Source: a virus
Length of the DNA: 32,496 bases
IMG/VR virus record: IMGVR_UViG_3300006920_000138
Span: 1-32,496 of that record
Strand: one strand, 5' to 3'
Part shown: piece after piece, positions 1 to 7,445 of the stretch
How the letters are laid out: the number at the start of each line of letters is the position of its first letter
How positions within the stretch are numbered: the stretch's first letter is position 1
Program-made: the position numbers and the translations under genes
Notes under the pieces: model-generated
What the model saw: only the letters and a program-made list of their open reading frames with translations
What the model was told of the DNA's origin: nothing
Database searches by the model: none

Positions 1-1
1 C

Positions 2-472
2 GACGACGATTATGATTTTATGTGTCGCGCCAAGGTGCCACGTTCGAACCGTCTTGTTATGCGTTGGGCCGAATATGACAACGCGGAAATACCACTCGCC
101 ACGATTATACGTTACTATGTGTCGAACAGTGGCGGAACGCTTCATAAAATTGCACCACCAACGGGCGAACCTGGTACATGGAAACGAGCCGCTAAAGTGA
201 GTGACGCGACGTTCAAAGCTGTAATGGCCGAACTAGATGGAATGAACGACGGTTTCACGGAAGAAGATTCAACGGGTGTCATTCACGACGAACGTATTCA
301 CACAAAGAATAAGTCGAAACACGATAAACGCGAAATGGGTATTTGTGTCGGTTGGCGTGTAACGGACTGTTCGAACGTGGCGAACTTTGACCGCTCAACG
401 GTTAATTACGACTATTACGTCGAACAAGCTGAGAAATTAGTTAAACCACTCTTGACGGGCTTGTCAAAGTAG
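2..472 (+). CDS. Probable DNA polymerase (family B-like), C-terminal part, partial at window edge
   Basis: The frame is open from the left edge to the TAG at 470-472, so the gene most likely begins outside the window. The ATG at 20 has no visible Shine-Dalgarno site. The visible ~156 residues end in a segment, VNYDYYVEQAEKLVKPLL, that resembles the extreme C-terminal thumb region of family B DNA polymerases, where an (I/V)(N/D)Y-x-YY-(I/V)-E pattern is common. The preceding stretch (ERIHTKNKSKHDKRE, then GWRVTDCSNV) fits the C-terminus of phage replicative polymerases as I remember them. The role would be phage genome replication. No catalytic motif (DxxSLYP or DTD) falls inside the window, so the assignment rests on the tail of the protein alone. 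It could be another replication protein. Confidence 0.5.
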   Translation, partial: DDDYDFMCRAKVPRSNRLVMRWAEYDNAEIPLATIIRYYVSNSGGTLHKIAPPTGEPGTWKRAAKVSDATFKAVMAELDGMNDGFTEEDSTGVIHDERIHTKNKSKHDKREMGICVGWRVTDCSNVANFDRSTVNYDYYVEQAEKLVKPLLTGLSK

Positions 473-533
473 CGTACTGTTACACATAACGAAGCGCTTC
501 ACATCGGGCGCTGATTTAACGAGGTGAATTGAT

Positions 534-794
534 ATGGTAAACATAACCAACTGTAAAGTAGTCGACATTCAAGTTGAACATAATAAATCGAACGAAGCGA
601 TGTGGGCACGCATTGAAGCGTTTGAAGAACTCGACGCGTATATTTACATACTTGAACGATGTGACTTTGACCGCGGCGTTACGGGTGCGTTACTTGAAAA
701 CCCCGTCACGTTACTTAAAAATATTAAACGTTGCGTTGCGTCAAAGTGCAGCACCGAAATGACACGAACAATTTTATTAGAAGGATTAGTATAA
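534..794 (+). CDS. Hypothetical protein (86 aa), first of a three-gene coupled run
   Basis: This is a small acidic soluble protein I do not recognise. It is preceded by a good ribosome binding site (GAGGTG, about 9 bases before ATG). Its stop TAA at 792-794 overlaps the next ATG at 794 (TAATG), which implies translational coupling. No membrane segment or zinc ligand pair is seen. Its last residues, EGLV, are the same as the end of the next protein, and the DNA there (GAAGGATTAGTAT) is also shared; that purine-rich block serves as the ribosome binding site of the following gene in both places. It probably belongs to the replication-side early operon that starts left of the window. Confidence 0.7.
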   Translation: MVNITNCKVVDIQVEHNKSNEAMWARIEAFEELDAYIYILERCDFDRGVTGALLENPVTLLKNIKRCVASKCSTEMTRTILLEGLV

Positions 795-1039
795 TGAAGA
801 TACTGGTAAACGATAGACTCATGTCGGATGAAGTAACATTGGAGTTATATGGTGATGAGGTTACGCTAAGGGACCTTAGCCTCGAAGACGTAGAGTACAT
901 TAATCATTTTACACTCCCCGAGTTCCACATTGTGAAAGTTAACAGTGAAACACGGGAAACTTTTCGGGTGATACGTATCGGTGAGTATACTTTTAAACTC
1001 CAAGAGGGCGTGTTTCGTTCAATAGAAGGATTAGTATGA
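794..1039 (+). CDS. Hypothetical protein (81 aa)
   Basis: I chose the ATG at 794, which overlaps the upstream stop (TAATG) and has GAAGGA about 7 bases before it. A longer open frame upstream would overlap the previous gene by 60 bases. The protein has strongly alternating short hydrophobic and acidic segments, consistent with a small beta-rich protein (for example TLELYGDEVTLRDLSLEDVEY). I do not recognise a family. The stop TGA at 1037-1039 overlaps the next start at 1036 (ATGA). Confidence 0.65.
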   Translation: MKILVNDRLMSDEVTLELYGDEVTLRDLSLEDVEYINHFTLPEFHIVKVNSETRETFRVIRIGEYTFKLQEGVFRSIEGLV

Positions 1040-1296
1040 TGAACGATAAGGTAATTGAAGTATACGACGCTGGTTTTCAGGACGGTCGAAAAGAGCGAGA
1101 CTACGACCCTAAATCTCACAGTGTGGTTTACGATACGCAACAACGAATCGAAGCGCTTACGCTTGCACTGACCGAAGCGCATCGTGTAATACTTCACGAG
1201 CTCGATTCGGGTCGCACGCCTTACCTGTTGAAAGCTGAAAACGGCGGTAAGGGTTTTGGCTATCTTGAAGATACGTTGAGTGGGATCACTCGCTAA
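1036..1296 (+). CDS. Hypothetical protein (86 aa)
   Basis: The ATG at 1036 overlaps the preceding stop as ATGA, and a second in-frame ATG follows at 1039. The GAAGGA site lies just upstream. The protein is mostly helical and charged (QQRIEALTLALTEAHRVILHEL looks like an amphipathic helix) and has no known motif. It is the last gene of the left plus-strand operon. Its stop TAA (1294-1296) overlaps the TAG stop of the convergent holin gene (1293-1295), so there is no room for a terminator between them. Confidence 0.65.
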   Translation: MMNDKVIEVYDAGFQDGRKERDYDPKSHSVVYDTQQRIEALTLALTEAHRVILHELDSGRTPYLLKAENGGKGFGYLEDTLSGITR

Positions 1297-1619
1297 TCGC
1301 CTTTAGACGACATCACTTTAATTAATTCAATGCGTAACGCCTCGTGTGCTTGCGCATTTTGCGTTAGTTCGGCTTGCATTTGTTCGCGTTGAAGTTGTAA
1401 CGCTTCTTGATGATGACGCTCAACAATGTCACGGTTTTTACGCTCGGAACGTATCTTGAAATAAATACCGACCAATAACGACACGAGCGATAACGTCAAA
1501 CCGATAATCACGGCGTTCTCGTTAATCCAACCTACCGCACCACTAGCGGTCGTCGCGACGGCGATCCCTCCCGAGCTTGTAATCCCCACATTCCCGACAT
1601 TTTGTGTGTGAACGCTCAT
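1293..1619 (-). CDS. Putative holin (HP1-like, single strong membrane segment)
   Basis: This is a 108-residue protein. A Gly/Ala/Ser-rich N-terminal ~30 residues is followed by NENAVIIGLTLSLVSLLVGIYFK as a membrane segment (about residues 33-55). Then comes a basic cluster (IRSERKNRD) and a long charged coiled-coil-like tail rich in Gln and Glu. The YFK-x-R-x-E-R-K-x-R signature after the membrane segment is typical of HP1-family and P21-type phage holins, which form the lesion that releases or triggers the endolysin. The ATG at 1619 overlaps the upstream stop (ATGA at 1619-1616), so I prefer it to the longer frame starting at 1652. The endolysin lies 600 bp away on the other strand, so the lysis genes are split. 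An inner-membrane spanin is an alternative reading of the coiled coil. Confidence 0.6.
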   Translation of the reverse strand: MSVHTQNVGNVGITSSGGIAVATTASGAVGWINENAVIIGLTLSLVSLLVGIYFKIRSERKNRDIVERHHQEALQLQREQMQAELTQNAQAHEALRIELIKVMSSKGD

Positions 1620-1734
1620 GCTCTTGTAACCCTTTGTAAATTGACCAACCAAGCGCGAATATCTGAATGATGATCACGATAAGCAAACCGTATTGTTGGA
1701 AAAATTGCGATAAGTTGACACCCCACCAGTCCAT
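1543..1734 (-). CDS. Candidate overlapping small membrane protein (63 aa)
   Basis: This frame overlaps both the end of the 148-residue membrane protein and the start of the holin, in the third frame. It has a credible ribosome binding site (GAGG, 9 bases before the ATG at 1734). The product has one very hydrophobic segment (GLLIVIIIQIFALGWSIYKG) followed by a basic, Cys-containing tail (CRECG). Overlapping frames that encode small membrane proteins are common in lysis regions (antiholins, spanins). The hydrophobicity could also be a by-product of the overlapping membrane-coding frame, so this is tentative. Confidence 0.35.
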   Translation of the reverse strand: MDWWGVNLSQFFQQYGLLIVIIIQIFALGWSIYKGLQEHERSHTKCRECGDYKLGRDRRRDDR

Positions 1735-2062
1735 ATATGGTCGCCTCGTAGTTGTTGTAAATGAGTATATGCATTCCGTGCGCTACATCATATGCTAATG
1801 CGGCATATGCTACGAGTGTGACAAGTAATATTATCGAATGATAGAAACCTAACCATGAACCGTGACGGATCAATAATCCACCCGTTATGGTCACAATAAT
1901 AGCTCTGTGCCAGTACAGTACAACACCTTGCGGGTCGAACATGTGAACGTTAGCCCATAGTAAAAAAGACATGCCACTAATCAGTAACCAAACGGTACGA
2001 TGTGGTTTGTATATTAAACTTAGGATAAACGTTAGAAACGCGACACAGAGTAAATAACTCAT
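1616..2062 (-). CDS. Multi-pass membrane protein of the lysis region (148 aa)
   Basis: The protein has four to five predicted membrane segments (near residues 2-20, 24-38, 52-66, 72-92, 106-122) with short charged loops. No enzyme motif is visible. It sits between a tiny Lys-rich ORF (stop 2 bases upstream of its ATG) and the holin (ATGA overlap), so the three are probably translated together. The location suggests a role in lysis control or membrane modification, but this is inference from context. I do not recognise a named family. Confidence 0.6.
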   Translation of the reverse strand: MSYLLCVAFLTFILSLIYKPHRTVWLLISGMSFLLWANVHMFDPQGVVLYWHRAIIVTITGGLLIRHGSWLGFYHSIILLVTLVAYAALAYDVAHGMHILIYNNYEATIYGLVGCQLIAIFPTIRFAYRDHHSDIRAWLVNLQRVTRA

Positions 2063-2064
2063 CG

Positions 2065-2169
2065 TTATTTTTTAGCTTTCGATTTCTTGGTCGTCACTGG
2101 CTTAACTGGTTTAGTAGCGTCACGTTGTTGTTGCTTAACTGGTAATGTCGGTTTAGTAGCGTCAGTCAT
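2065..2169 (-). CDS. Small Lys/Pro-rich peptide (34 aa)
   Basis: The ATG at 2169 is preceded by a clear Shine-Dalgarno site (GGAG, 8 bases). The product begins MTDATKPTLPVK and contains an imperfect internal repeat (DATKP-T-L-PVK, then DATKP-V-K-PV), ending in a run of lysines. The stop TAA at 2067-2065 is 2 bases before the ATG of the 148-residue membrane protein. It is the first gene of the minus-strand lysis block. The strong ribosome binding site and tight spacing make it a likely real gene despite its size. Function unknown; the basic tail could bind nucleic acid or membrane. Confidence 0.5.
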   Translation of the reverse strand: MTDATKPTLPVKQQQRDATKPVKPVTTKKSKAKK

Positions 2170-2235
2170 GATAATTACTCCAAGTGTGGGTTTATGTTAC
2201 TATATGTTCAATAATAACACACATCGGGTGGGCAT

Positions 2236-2700
2236 ATGAACAACAAATTAATTGGCGGGGCATTGTTGGCCGCTGTTGCGCTTGTTGCGGCTAACGAAGG
2301 GTTACGTACCGAATCATATCTTGATGTCGGCGGCGTGTGGACGGACTGTTACGGTCGAACCAAAGGCGTTAAACCTGGTACGACCGCGACGATTGAAGAA
2401 TGCGACACGGCATTGATGAAAGAACTAATCGAACACGCCAAACCATTAGAACGCTTACCGTATCAGTTACCCGACAATGTGATCATCGCGTGGGCTGACT
2501 TCTGTTATAACGTGGGTGTCGGCGCGTGTAGTAATTCCACAGGTTACAAGATGCTCGAACGCGGTGACATTAACGGGGCGTGCGCTCAATTGTTACGTTG
2601 GAAATACGTCGATAAGAAAGATTGTTCGATTCGAGCCAATGGCTGCTACGGGATATGGAAAAGACGGCTCGTTGAGAACCGTCTTTGTGTTGGTGGCTAG
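2236..2700 (+). CDS. SAR endolysin, GH24 lysozyme (R21-like)
   Basis: This is a 154-residue phage lysozyme that cleaves the glycan strands of peptidoglycan. The GH24 catalytic triad is present in the usual E-x8-D-x5-T spacing: Glu21, Asp30, Thr36 in NEGLRTESYLDVGGVWT. The N-terminal ~19 residues (LIGGALLAAVALVAA) form a weakly hydrophobic Ala/Gly-rich segment typical of signal-anchor-release endolysins. These are exported by Sec, tethered inactive, and freed when the membrane is depolarised by the holin. Length fits the family (150-165). A purine-rich GGGTGG precedes the ATG. It is transcribed away from the holin block, an unusual split of the lysis genes. Confidence 0.92.
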   Translation: MNNKLIGGALLAAVALVAANEGLRTESYLDVGGVWTDCYGRTKGVKPGTTATIEECDTALMKELIEHAKPLERLPYQLPDNVIIAWADFCYNVGVGACSNSTGYKMLERGDINGACAQLLRWKYVDKKDCSIRANGCYGIWKRRLVENRLCVGG

Positions 2701-2729
2701 TTGACGATCGAGTCATTATCATGTACAGT
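2701..2729 (+). promoter_or_regulatory. Promoter with near-consensus TTGAC-N6-GTCAA operator
   Basis: TTGACG (2701-2706), a 17-base spacer and TACAGT (2724-2729) form a sigma70-like promoter. The same TTGAC half is followed after six bases by GTCAT, one mismatch from the palindrome TTGAC-N6-GTCAA seen at five other plus-strand promoters in this window. It starts directly after the endolysin stop and would drive the two zinc-ribbon genes. Confidence 0.5.
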
Positions 2730-2768
2730 GGATAAACTTAAAAATAAATTTCACATTAAGGATAAGTT

Positions 2769-2993
2769 ATGAGCACCAAAAATAAGGCTATATATTGCAG
2801 TACATGCGGTGAGTCTTGCCAGCATGATGGTGCGAATCATGTGTTCGTAAGAATTAACATTCACAACTTGCCAAAAGGTATTATTGATAAATTAAATTTT
2901 AAAGGTAACATCAACATATGCTACCCATGCGGATACAATAAAATATATAAACCAAACTTATTAGTTAGAATTAAACGCTGGTTTAACAGCTAA
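2769..2993 (+). CDS. Small zinc-ribbon-like protein (74 aa)
   Basis: The product has two Cys pairs, CSTCGESC near residues 10-17 and CYPC near 51-54, spaced like a zinc ribbon. It ends in a basic amphipathic tail (LLVRIKRWFNS) that could contact membrane or nucleic acid. The ribosome binding site is AAGGA, about 7 bases before ATG. The DNA is more A/T-rich than the neighbouring phage genes, suggesting recent acquisition. It forms a two-gene cassette with the next gene, between the operator-bearing promoter at 2701 and the terminator at 3293. No specific function is recognised. Confidence 0.65.
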   Translation: MSTKNKAIYCSTCGESCQHDGANHVFVRINIHNLPKGIIDKLNFKGNINICYPCGYNKIYKPNLLVRIKRWFNS

Positions 2994-3007
2994 AAGGATA
3001 AATAAAA

Positions 3008-3289
3008 ATGAAATGTAAAACATGCAAAAGCGATATGATAGTTGACCCAACAAGATTGTTGCTAAGCGACCCTCCTAAGCCCGCTTATTATTGTGAAGCT
3101 TGCAACCAATACAAGCTAAAAGTTAACACTCTTGGGATGATATTGTCACGACAGGAAACAAAAGTAATCAACTTTGACGCTGTAAATTCAATAGATGATG
3201 TAAAGGCTATCTTGAAATGCTTGGATATATCTTTTCCAGCAGGTAACCGCACAAAAGACATAGATCACCTTTTAATTACTAAGTGTTAA
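3008..3289 (+). CDS. Small zinc-ribbon protein (93 aa)
   Basis: The protein begins MKCKTCKSDM and has a second pair, CEAC, near residue 30, together a likely four-Cys zinc ribbon. The rest is a short alpha/beta tail. The ribosome binding site AAAGGA lies 9 bases before ATG, 14 bases after the previous stop. Base composition is A/T-rich like its partner gene and unlike the structural genes. It may be a small accessory regulator or host-directed protein; function unknown. It ends 4 bases before a bidirectional terminator. Confidence 0.65.
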   Translation: MKCKTCKSDMIVDPTRLLLSDPPKPAYYCEACNQYKLKVNTLGMILSRQETKVINFDAVNSIDDVKAILKCLDISFPAGNRTKDIDHLLITKC

Positions 3290-3292
3290 ATA

Positions 3293-3316
3293 AAGCCCCG
3301 CAATTGGGGCTTTTAT
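3293..3316. terminator. Bidirectional intrinsic terminator
   Basis: The arms AAGCCCC and GGGGCTT enclose a 6-base loop. A T-rich run follows on both strands (TTTTAT on plus, TTTATTT on minus). It separates the convergent zinc-ribbon cassette (ends 3289) and tail-fibre gene (ends 3327), so it serves both. Confidence 0.85.
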
Positions 3317-3326
3317 AATTCTAAAC

Positions 3327-4523
3327 CTAAGCCATAGTTATTGCCTTTACTACGCCTCCGCTATCTTTGAATGATAGTGCTCCAGTTGCTGAGTTAACAA
3401 ATAAGCTCAAGTTTTCCGCAGAAGCTGACGCTATCGGGTCTAATCTGACCTGTTTTAGCCACGCGATATTAAAGCCTCTTGTAGATATCCCTAAGTCTTG
3501 GGTTCCGCTAGCGGGTCTAAGTGCGTAGTTTTTGGTTGAGTTCTCAAGAACTAACCTTTCTGCTGAATTGGATACCCATTGGTGAGCGTAGTCCCCTTCA
3601 ACACCCCATTGCACTGTTGTTAAGCTAGATGATGCATATCCCTTTGGCGCACCTACTGTACCAACCCAGCTAAGTGGAACGCCAACCATTGGTTTACTGG
3701 CTCCAAATATAGCTCTTGAGGTAAATGCGGATTCACCTCCGACTAATACTTTACCAGCCGCGGGTGCGTACAACGTGTATCCTACCGCTTGAGTAGTCCA
3801 AAAGGCGTAATTTCCAGTGGCGCCCTTTGTTTGGTTGTGAACTTTAATACCAAACTGATTCGATACTGCGTCAAATCTACCGAGCGAATCAAGGTCTTTA
3901 GCTTCAAAGTGGAATAGTTCACCTACAGTGGACGCTGCACCTGTAAGAGTAGGCCAACTGATGTATCCGCCCCAAGTCGCAATGCTCCCCTCACCCGAAA
4001 ATTTAGCTCTGTTCTGATAACTGAACTGGTGTGACTGAGCGTGAGTTCCTGCTATTTCTGTTGTCGAATCGAATGTACCGTAAGTACCACTATCTGTAGC
4101 ATTGCTAATAATTGTTCTGTCAGCAAATGCGTGGCAGTCTGTTAGCGTGGTTAGTGTGCGAGCCGTTACAAATGCGTCTCTTAGTGCTGCACCAGTTATA
4201 TGCGTTGGGCCAGCTACGAAACGTTCAAACCTCGGAGCTAAAGGTACATATGACGTAAAGTCTATAGAACTTGCGGGCTTACTAAAAGCTTTCAAAGCAT
4301 CCAAACGTTGCGATGCGATAGCCGTGTCAGGTAGGCCGTTTGGCGTGATACCTGCATCAGCTAATAACGCGGTGTCGAAGCCCTCGTGGTCATTCGCCCA
4401 ATCTGCATTTAACGGTGTGCCGTCGCGAGCGCCGGGGACCGTCTCGTTTTTAAACGACCCGAATGGGTAATCCGTGTCGGCCGCATTAGCGCGAGGGGTG
4501 AATCGATCGAATATTTTTAACAT
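3327..4523 (-). CDS. Tail fibre protein (398 aa) with conserved N-terminal adaptor
   Basis: Residues 1-80 (starting MLKIFDRFTPRANAADTDYP, with the PGARDGTPL motif near 30) form the virion-attachment adaptor shared with the next gene upstream. The same kind of N-terminus is common in phage fibre proteins. The rest is Ser/Thr/Gly/Asn-rich and beta-like, as expected for a receptor-binding stalk and tip. No enzyme motif is seen. GGAG lies about 10 bases before the ATG. The adaptor-coding part has the C/G-rich codon style of the neighbouring tail genes, while the distal part is more A/T-rich, which suggests that the receptor-binding end was exchanged. It is the last gene of the late region and ends at the bidirectional terminator. 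Confidence 0.8.
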   Translation of the reverse strand: MLKIFDRFTPRANAADTDYPFGSFKNETVPGARDGTPLNADWANDHEGFDTALLADAGITPNGLPDTAIASQRLDALKAFSKPASSIDFTSYVPLAPRFERFVAGPTHITGAALRDAFVTARTLTTLTDCHAFADRTIISNATDSGTYGTFDSTTEIAGTHAQSHQFSYQNRAKFSGEGSIATWGGYISWPTLTGAASTVGELFHFEAKDLDSLGRFDAVSNQFGIKVHNQTKGATGNYAFWTTQAVGYTLYAPAAGKVLVGGESAFTSRAIFGASKPMVGVPLSWVGTVGAPKGYASSSLTTVQWGVEGDYAHQWVSNSAERLVLENSTKNYALRPASGTQDLGISTRGFNIAWLKQVRLDPIASASAENLSLFVNSATGALSFKDSGGVVKAITMA

Positions 4524-4539
4524 GTGTAAGGCTCCGAAT

Positions 4540-4561
4540 TAGCGCTCAACGTTGAGCGCTA
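4540..4561. repeat. 22-bp perfect palindrome between the two fibre genes
   Basis: TAGCGCTCAAC is followed directly by its reverse complement. In RNA it would form a 9-bp stem with a 4-base loop. No T-run follows on the minus strand, so it is not an ordinary terminator. It lies in the short gap between the spike gene (ends 4576) and the fibre gene (starts 4523). It may be an RNA-processing or stability hairpin, or mark a junction where fibre genes are exchanged. Confidence 0.6.
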
Positions 4562-4575
4562 CAATGTGATCACTA

Positions 4576-6804
4576 TTAAACGAACGCTACGTCTGACAAG
4601 TCAATTGTGTCGAGTGATAGCGAAACGGTGAGCGCTGGAATGTTAAAACCGTAACAATTCCCGTCAACCCCGATGTATAAGTTTGCAACGCCTGACGGTA
4701 GACCAGTAGCAGCCAGACAGGTAACTGTTTTAATTTTAACATTAGTCGGGCGTAAATGCTTCGGTAATTGCATGAACGGGTTACCTTCGGGCGATGTCGC
4801 GCCGTCGAAGTGTACTTTACCCGCCAACTTAAACACCTTGATAGTCGGGCGTGACGTTACACCAAAACCATTGCGCATCCAGTTAGTCGGAACGCTTTCG
4901 AATGGTTGCGACTCGCTGTCATCTAAACGATGCAATGCGCCCACAAGTGATTCAGACCAACCAAGACCAAGCATCATCGCAGCATATGGTGTCGGGTGAA
5001 TATTATCGACAACCATTGAGTCAGTTTGTACACCCGTTACGTTAGCGCTTAACCAGCTAGCAGTTAATGCGCCTTGGTTTTTAATCGATTGCAAGTTAAT
5101 TAAACCGCCAACCGAAGCAACAGCACGTATTAATAATGCTCGATACGTATAGCCTATTTGGTTATTTGCTGTATTTTGGCCGCCCGTTTGCCCATTGGCG
5201 TTGGCCTCGGCAAGCGAATAAAACTGTGTAGGTATTCCCACTATTGGGGTCATGCCTACCGACTTAGCGTAAGTGCAGATATCGATAATTGTCTGCGAAA
5301 AACTAGCGAAACTAGTAGACCCTTGGATATCGTTAACACCAACTTGAACAAGGCAATAATCGTAGCCTACACCAATTGCTTGCAATCGTGCGTACTGTTG
5401 CGTCGCCAACTCACCAGCCACTGACAGGTTATTTAACTCAGCTAACTGCAAGCCTTGAGACTGTAAAATGCTGCTCATAAGTCTGTACGGTGAATACTGC
5501 ACATCGTTGTCACTAATTGAATCACCTAGCGCAACGATACGTAACGGTTTGCTACCACCTTTCGAGTTTGTGATCACACTGCTAAACTGACTAACCGACG
5601 TTGTGCCATTTATCTGACTAGTACCGAACATAGCACCCGTGATATTTGAGCGTGTGTTGTATGTTCCAATAACTAGGCCGTTACATAAAACACTATACTT
5701 ACGTGATGAGATTATACGCACGCTCATCAATGAGTTATTGAACAAGTCGCGTTGCTGGTTCATTAACGTATATTGAACGCCAGTAACCAATGGTGATAAA
5801 CCAGCCGTTGAGTCAACGAGCATTACAGCTTGAGTGCCGCTGTTTTGTGAGTAATACGAATGCCCGTTAGCAGTCAACACACCAGCGAAGAATATACCCG
5901 GAGTTGGGTTAGATATTAAAGCAAAAGTCTCGTCGCCGACACGAGCCGCTTTTACTGCCGCGATATCTTTACCTGTTCCGCTAAACGATATCGAATCTGA
6001 CACAGTGGTAATTGGTGTGATCGTATTGCTTGGGTCAGCTAAATCTATGACAACGAAATTATTACCCACTAGTGTTCGAGGCTCAGAATAAACGCCTTGA
6101 CCTTGTGTGATGTTTGACAAATTAGATGATGCTAACGCACCTGTGTTTGGTTGCGTGTAATTACTAAAACCAAAGTTTTGTTGTATCTTTAAAATCTGAC
6201 GATTAGATCGGACATTATTATTGGCCAATGGGCTGTTAGTTGTGCCGCCACTTGATATAACCCGAATATACACACCTTCATCGGCCACAATCTCAATTGG
6301 CGACGTGGCGGGCGTTGGGTCATCGCCGTTAATAAAATAACCGCCGGTAACCGTTTTCGGTAAATACATCTTACCGCCGCCAACCGAATTTAAATATGCA
6401 AAATATGACGCAAACGCAGTTAAGTTGTTGGTCGTGGTTAACGATCCGTCATCGTCATCTTTACCGCCGAAGTCGAGAATACTCAACGTATCGAGTGAAC
6501 GACTTTGTAAGTCACGCTCAACGCCCGTTATAACCTCGTTAATTACCGAAGTTGACGGTTTACTGAATAGTTTCAACGCCTGTAAACGTTGCGATACAAG
6601 TGCCGTATCAGGTTGACCACTTGCTACTAGTCCAGCGTCAGCCATTAGCGCCGAACTGAAACCTTCTAGGTCATTACCGCTACGCGACGTCAACGGTGTA
6701 CCGTCACGTGCGCCCGGTGTCGACTCGTCTTTGAATGACCCATAAGGGTATTCACTGTCGGCGGGTAATGCGCGCGGTGTAAATTCGTTGTAAATTTTTA
6801 ACAT
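4576..6804 (-). CDS. Tailspike/fibre with SGNH esterase domain (742 aa)
   Basis: Residues 1-80 are the same adaptor type as in the downstream fibre. A linker and a segment starting like a beta-helix (LDFGGKDDD, about 110-160) follow. Residues ~420-620 form an SGNH/GDSL hydrolase: block I GDSIS with Ser429, block II Gly464, block III GVND with Asn491, and block V Asp600-x2-His603 (DNIHP). All four catalytic blocks are intact. Such domains deacetylate or de-esterify surface polysaccharides, so this protein probably recognises and trims host capsule or O-antigen. It starts 2 bases after the stop of the DUF2612 gene. The C-terminal ~120 residues are beta-rich. The esterase assignment is firm; the substrate is unknown. 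Confidence 0.88.
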   Translation of the reverse strand: MLKIYNEFTPRALPADSEYPYGSFKDESTPGARDGTPLTSRSGNDLEGFSSALMADAGLVASGQPDTALVSQRLQALKLFSKPSTSVINEVITGVERDLQSRSLDTLSILDFGGKDDDDGSLTTTNNLTAFASYFAYLNSVGGGKMYLPKTVTGGYFINGDDPTPATSPIEIVADEGVYIRVISSGGTTNSPLANNNVRSNRQILKIQQNFGFSNYTQPNTGALASSNLSNITQGQGVYSEPRTLVGNNFVVIDLADPSNTITPITTVSDSISFSGTGKDIAAVKAARVGDETFALISNPTPGIFFAGVLTANGHSYYSQNSGTQAVMLVDSTAGLSPLVTGVQYTLMNQQRDLFNNSLMSVRIISSRKYSVLCNGLVIGTYNTRSNITGAMFGTSQINGTTSVSQFSSVITNSKGGSKPLRIVALGDSISDNDVQYSPYRLMSSILQSQGLQLAELNNLSVAGELATQQYARLQAIGVGYDYCLVQVGVNDIQGSTSFASFSQTIIDICTYAKSVGMTPIVGIPTQFYSLAEANANGQTGGQNTANNQIGYTYRALLIRAVASVGGLINLQSIKNQGALTASWLSANVTGVQTDSMVVDNIHPTPYAAMMLGLGWSESLVGALHRLDDSESQPFESVPTNWMRNGFGVTSRPTIKVFKLAGKVHFDGATSPEGNPFMQLPKHLRPTNVKIKTVTCLAATGLPSGVANLYIGVDGNCYGFNIPALTVSLSLDTIDLSDVAFV

Positions 6805-6806
6805 TG

Positions 6807-7445
6807 TTATGCCCCGAAGTATAAGCCGTAATTAGCTCGTGAGTCACCGTAACCAAACACACCGCCGTATTGCGTGATTTGAGATTCTTCCGTGTACCCT
6901 AAAAATCTAACACCTTGTGGTCTTGGTACAACGTCGAAAGTATTAAATACGAAACGTTGTACGTCGTTTAATGTACCGTCAAACGATACGCTCATCGTCA
7001 TGTTTTCGTGGTCATTGACACGTATCGGTGAAATACCGGTGATATACACAAGAGCATCCACAACGCCGTCGAGTGTGGCGGGTGAGTTATTCTTTGCTAT
7101 TTTAGCATTTATAAGCATTCGAAAGATAGCGTCACTCACTTCTTGCGTGAGTATGTCACCCTCAGATTCGAACTGTGCGTCGAGTCCGCCGAACTGAGCC
7201 TCGTCACCCACTCCACCGAAATAAGTGTCAGCTTGGAAATCGACAAACGACTCGAAGCCCCTATCGATAACTACAATCCGACCAATGACGTCAAGTTGTT
7301 CGCCGACCGCCGCGTTAATATCGTAAGTATTACGTACCATTTCATAAGCTGATTCTATTTCATCGGCTAACGACGGCGTGATGTTATACCATTTGACAGC
7401 TTTGGGTTTATCGGCGTACTGTGCGTATACTCTATTATTAGTCAT
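6807..7445 (-). CDS. Baseplate wedge protein (DUF2612, gpI-like)
   Basis: The 212-residue protein has the look of the DUF2612 family. It has an N-terminal helical part (SLADEIESAYEMVRNTYDINAAVGEQLDVIGRIV), a central helical repeat (ILINAKIAKNNSPATLDGVVDAL) and a Gly/Tyr-rich C-terminus. These proteins occupy the position of P2 gpI, next to the gpJ-like wedge protein, and link wedges to fibres. The gene overlaps the gpJ-like gene by 8 bases and lies directly upstream of the tailspike gene, as expected. Confidence 0.8.
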   Translation of the reverse strand: MTNNRVYAQYADKPKAVKWYNITPSLADEIESAYEMVRNTYDINAAVGEQLDVIGRIVVIDRGFESFVDFQADTYFGGVGDEAQFGGLDAQFESEGDILTQEVSDAIFRMLINAKIAKNNSPATLDGVVDALVYITGISPIRVNDHENMTMSVSFDGTLNDVQRFVFNTFDVVPRPQGVRFLGYTEESQITQYGGVFGYGDSRANYGLYFGA

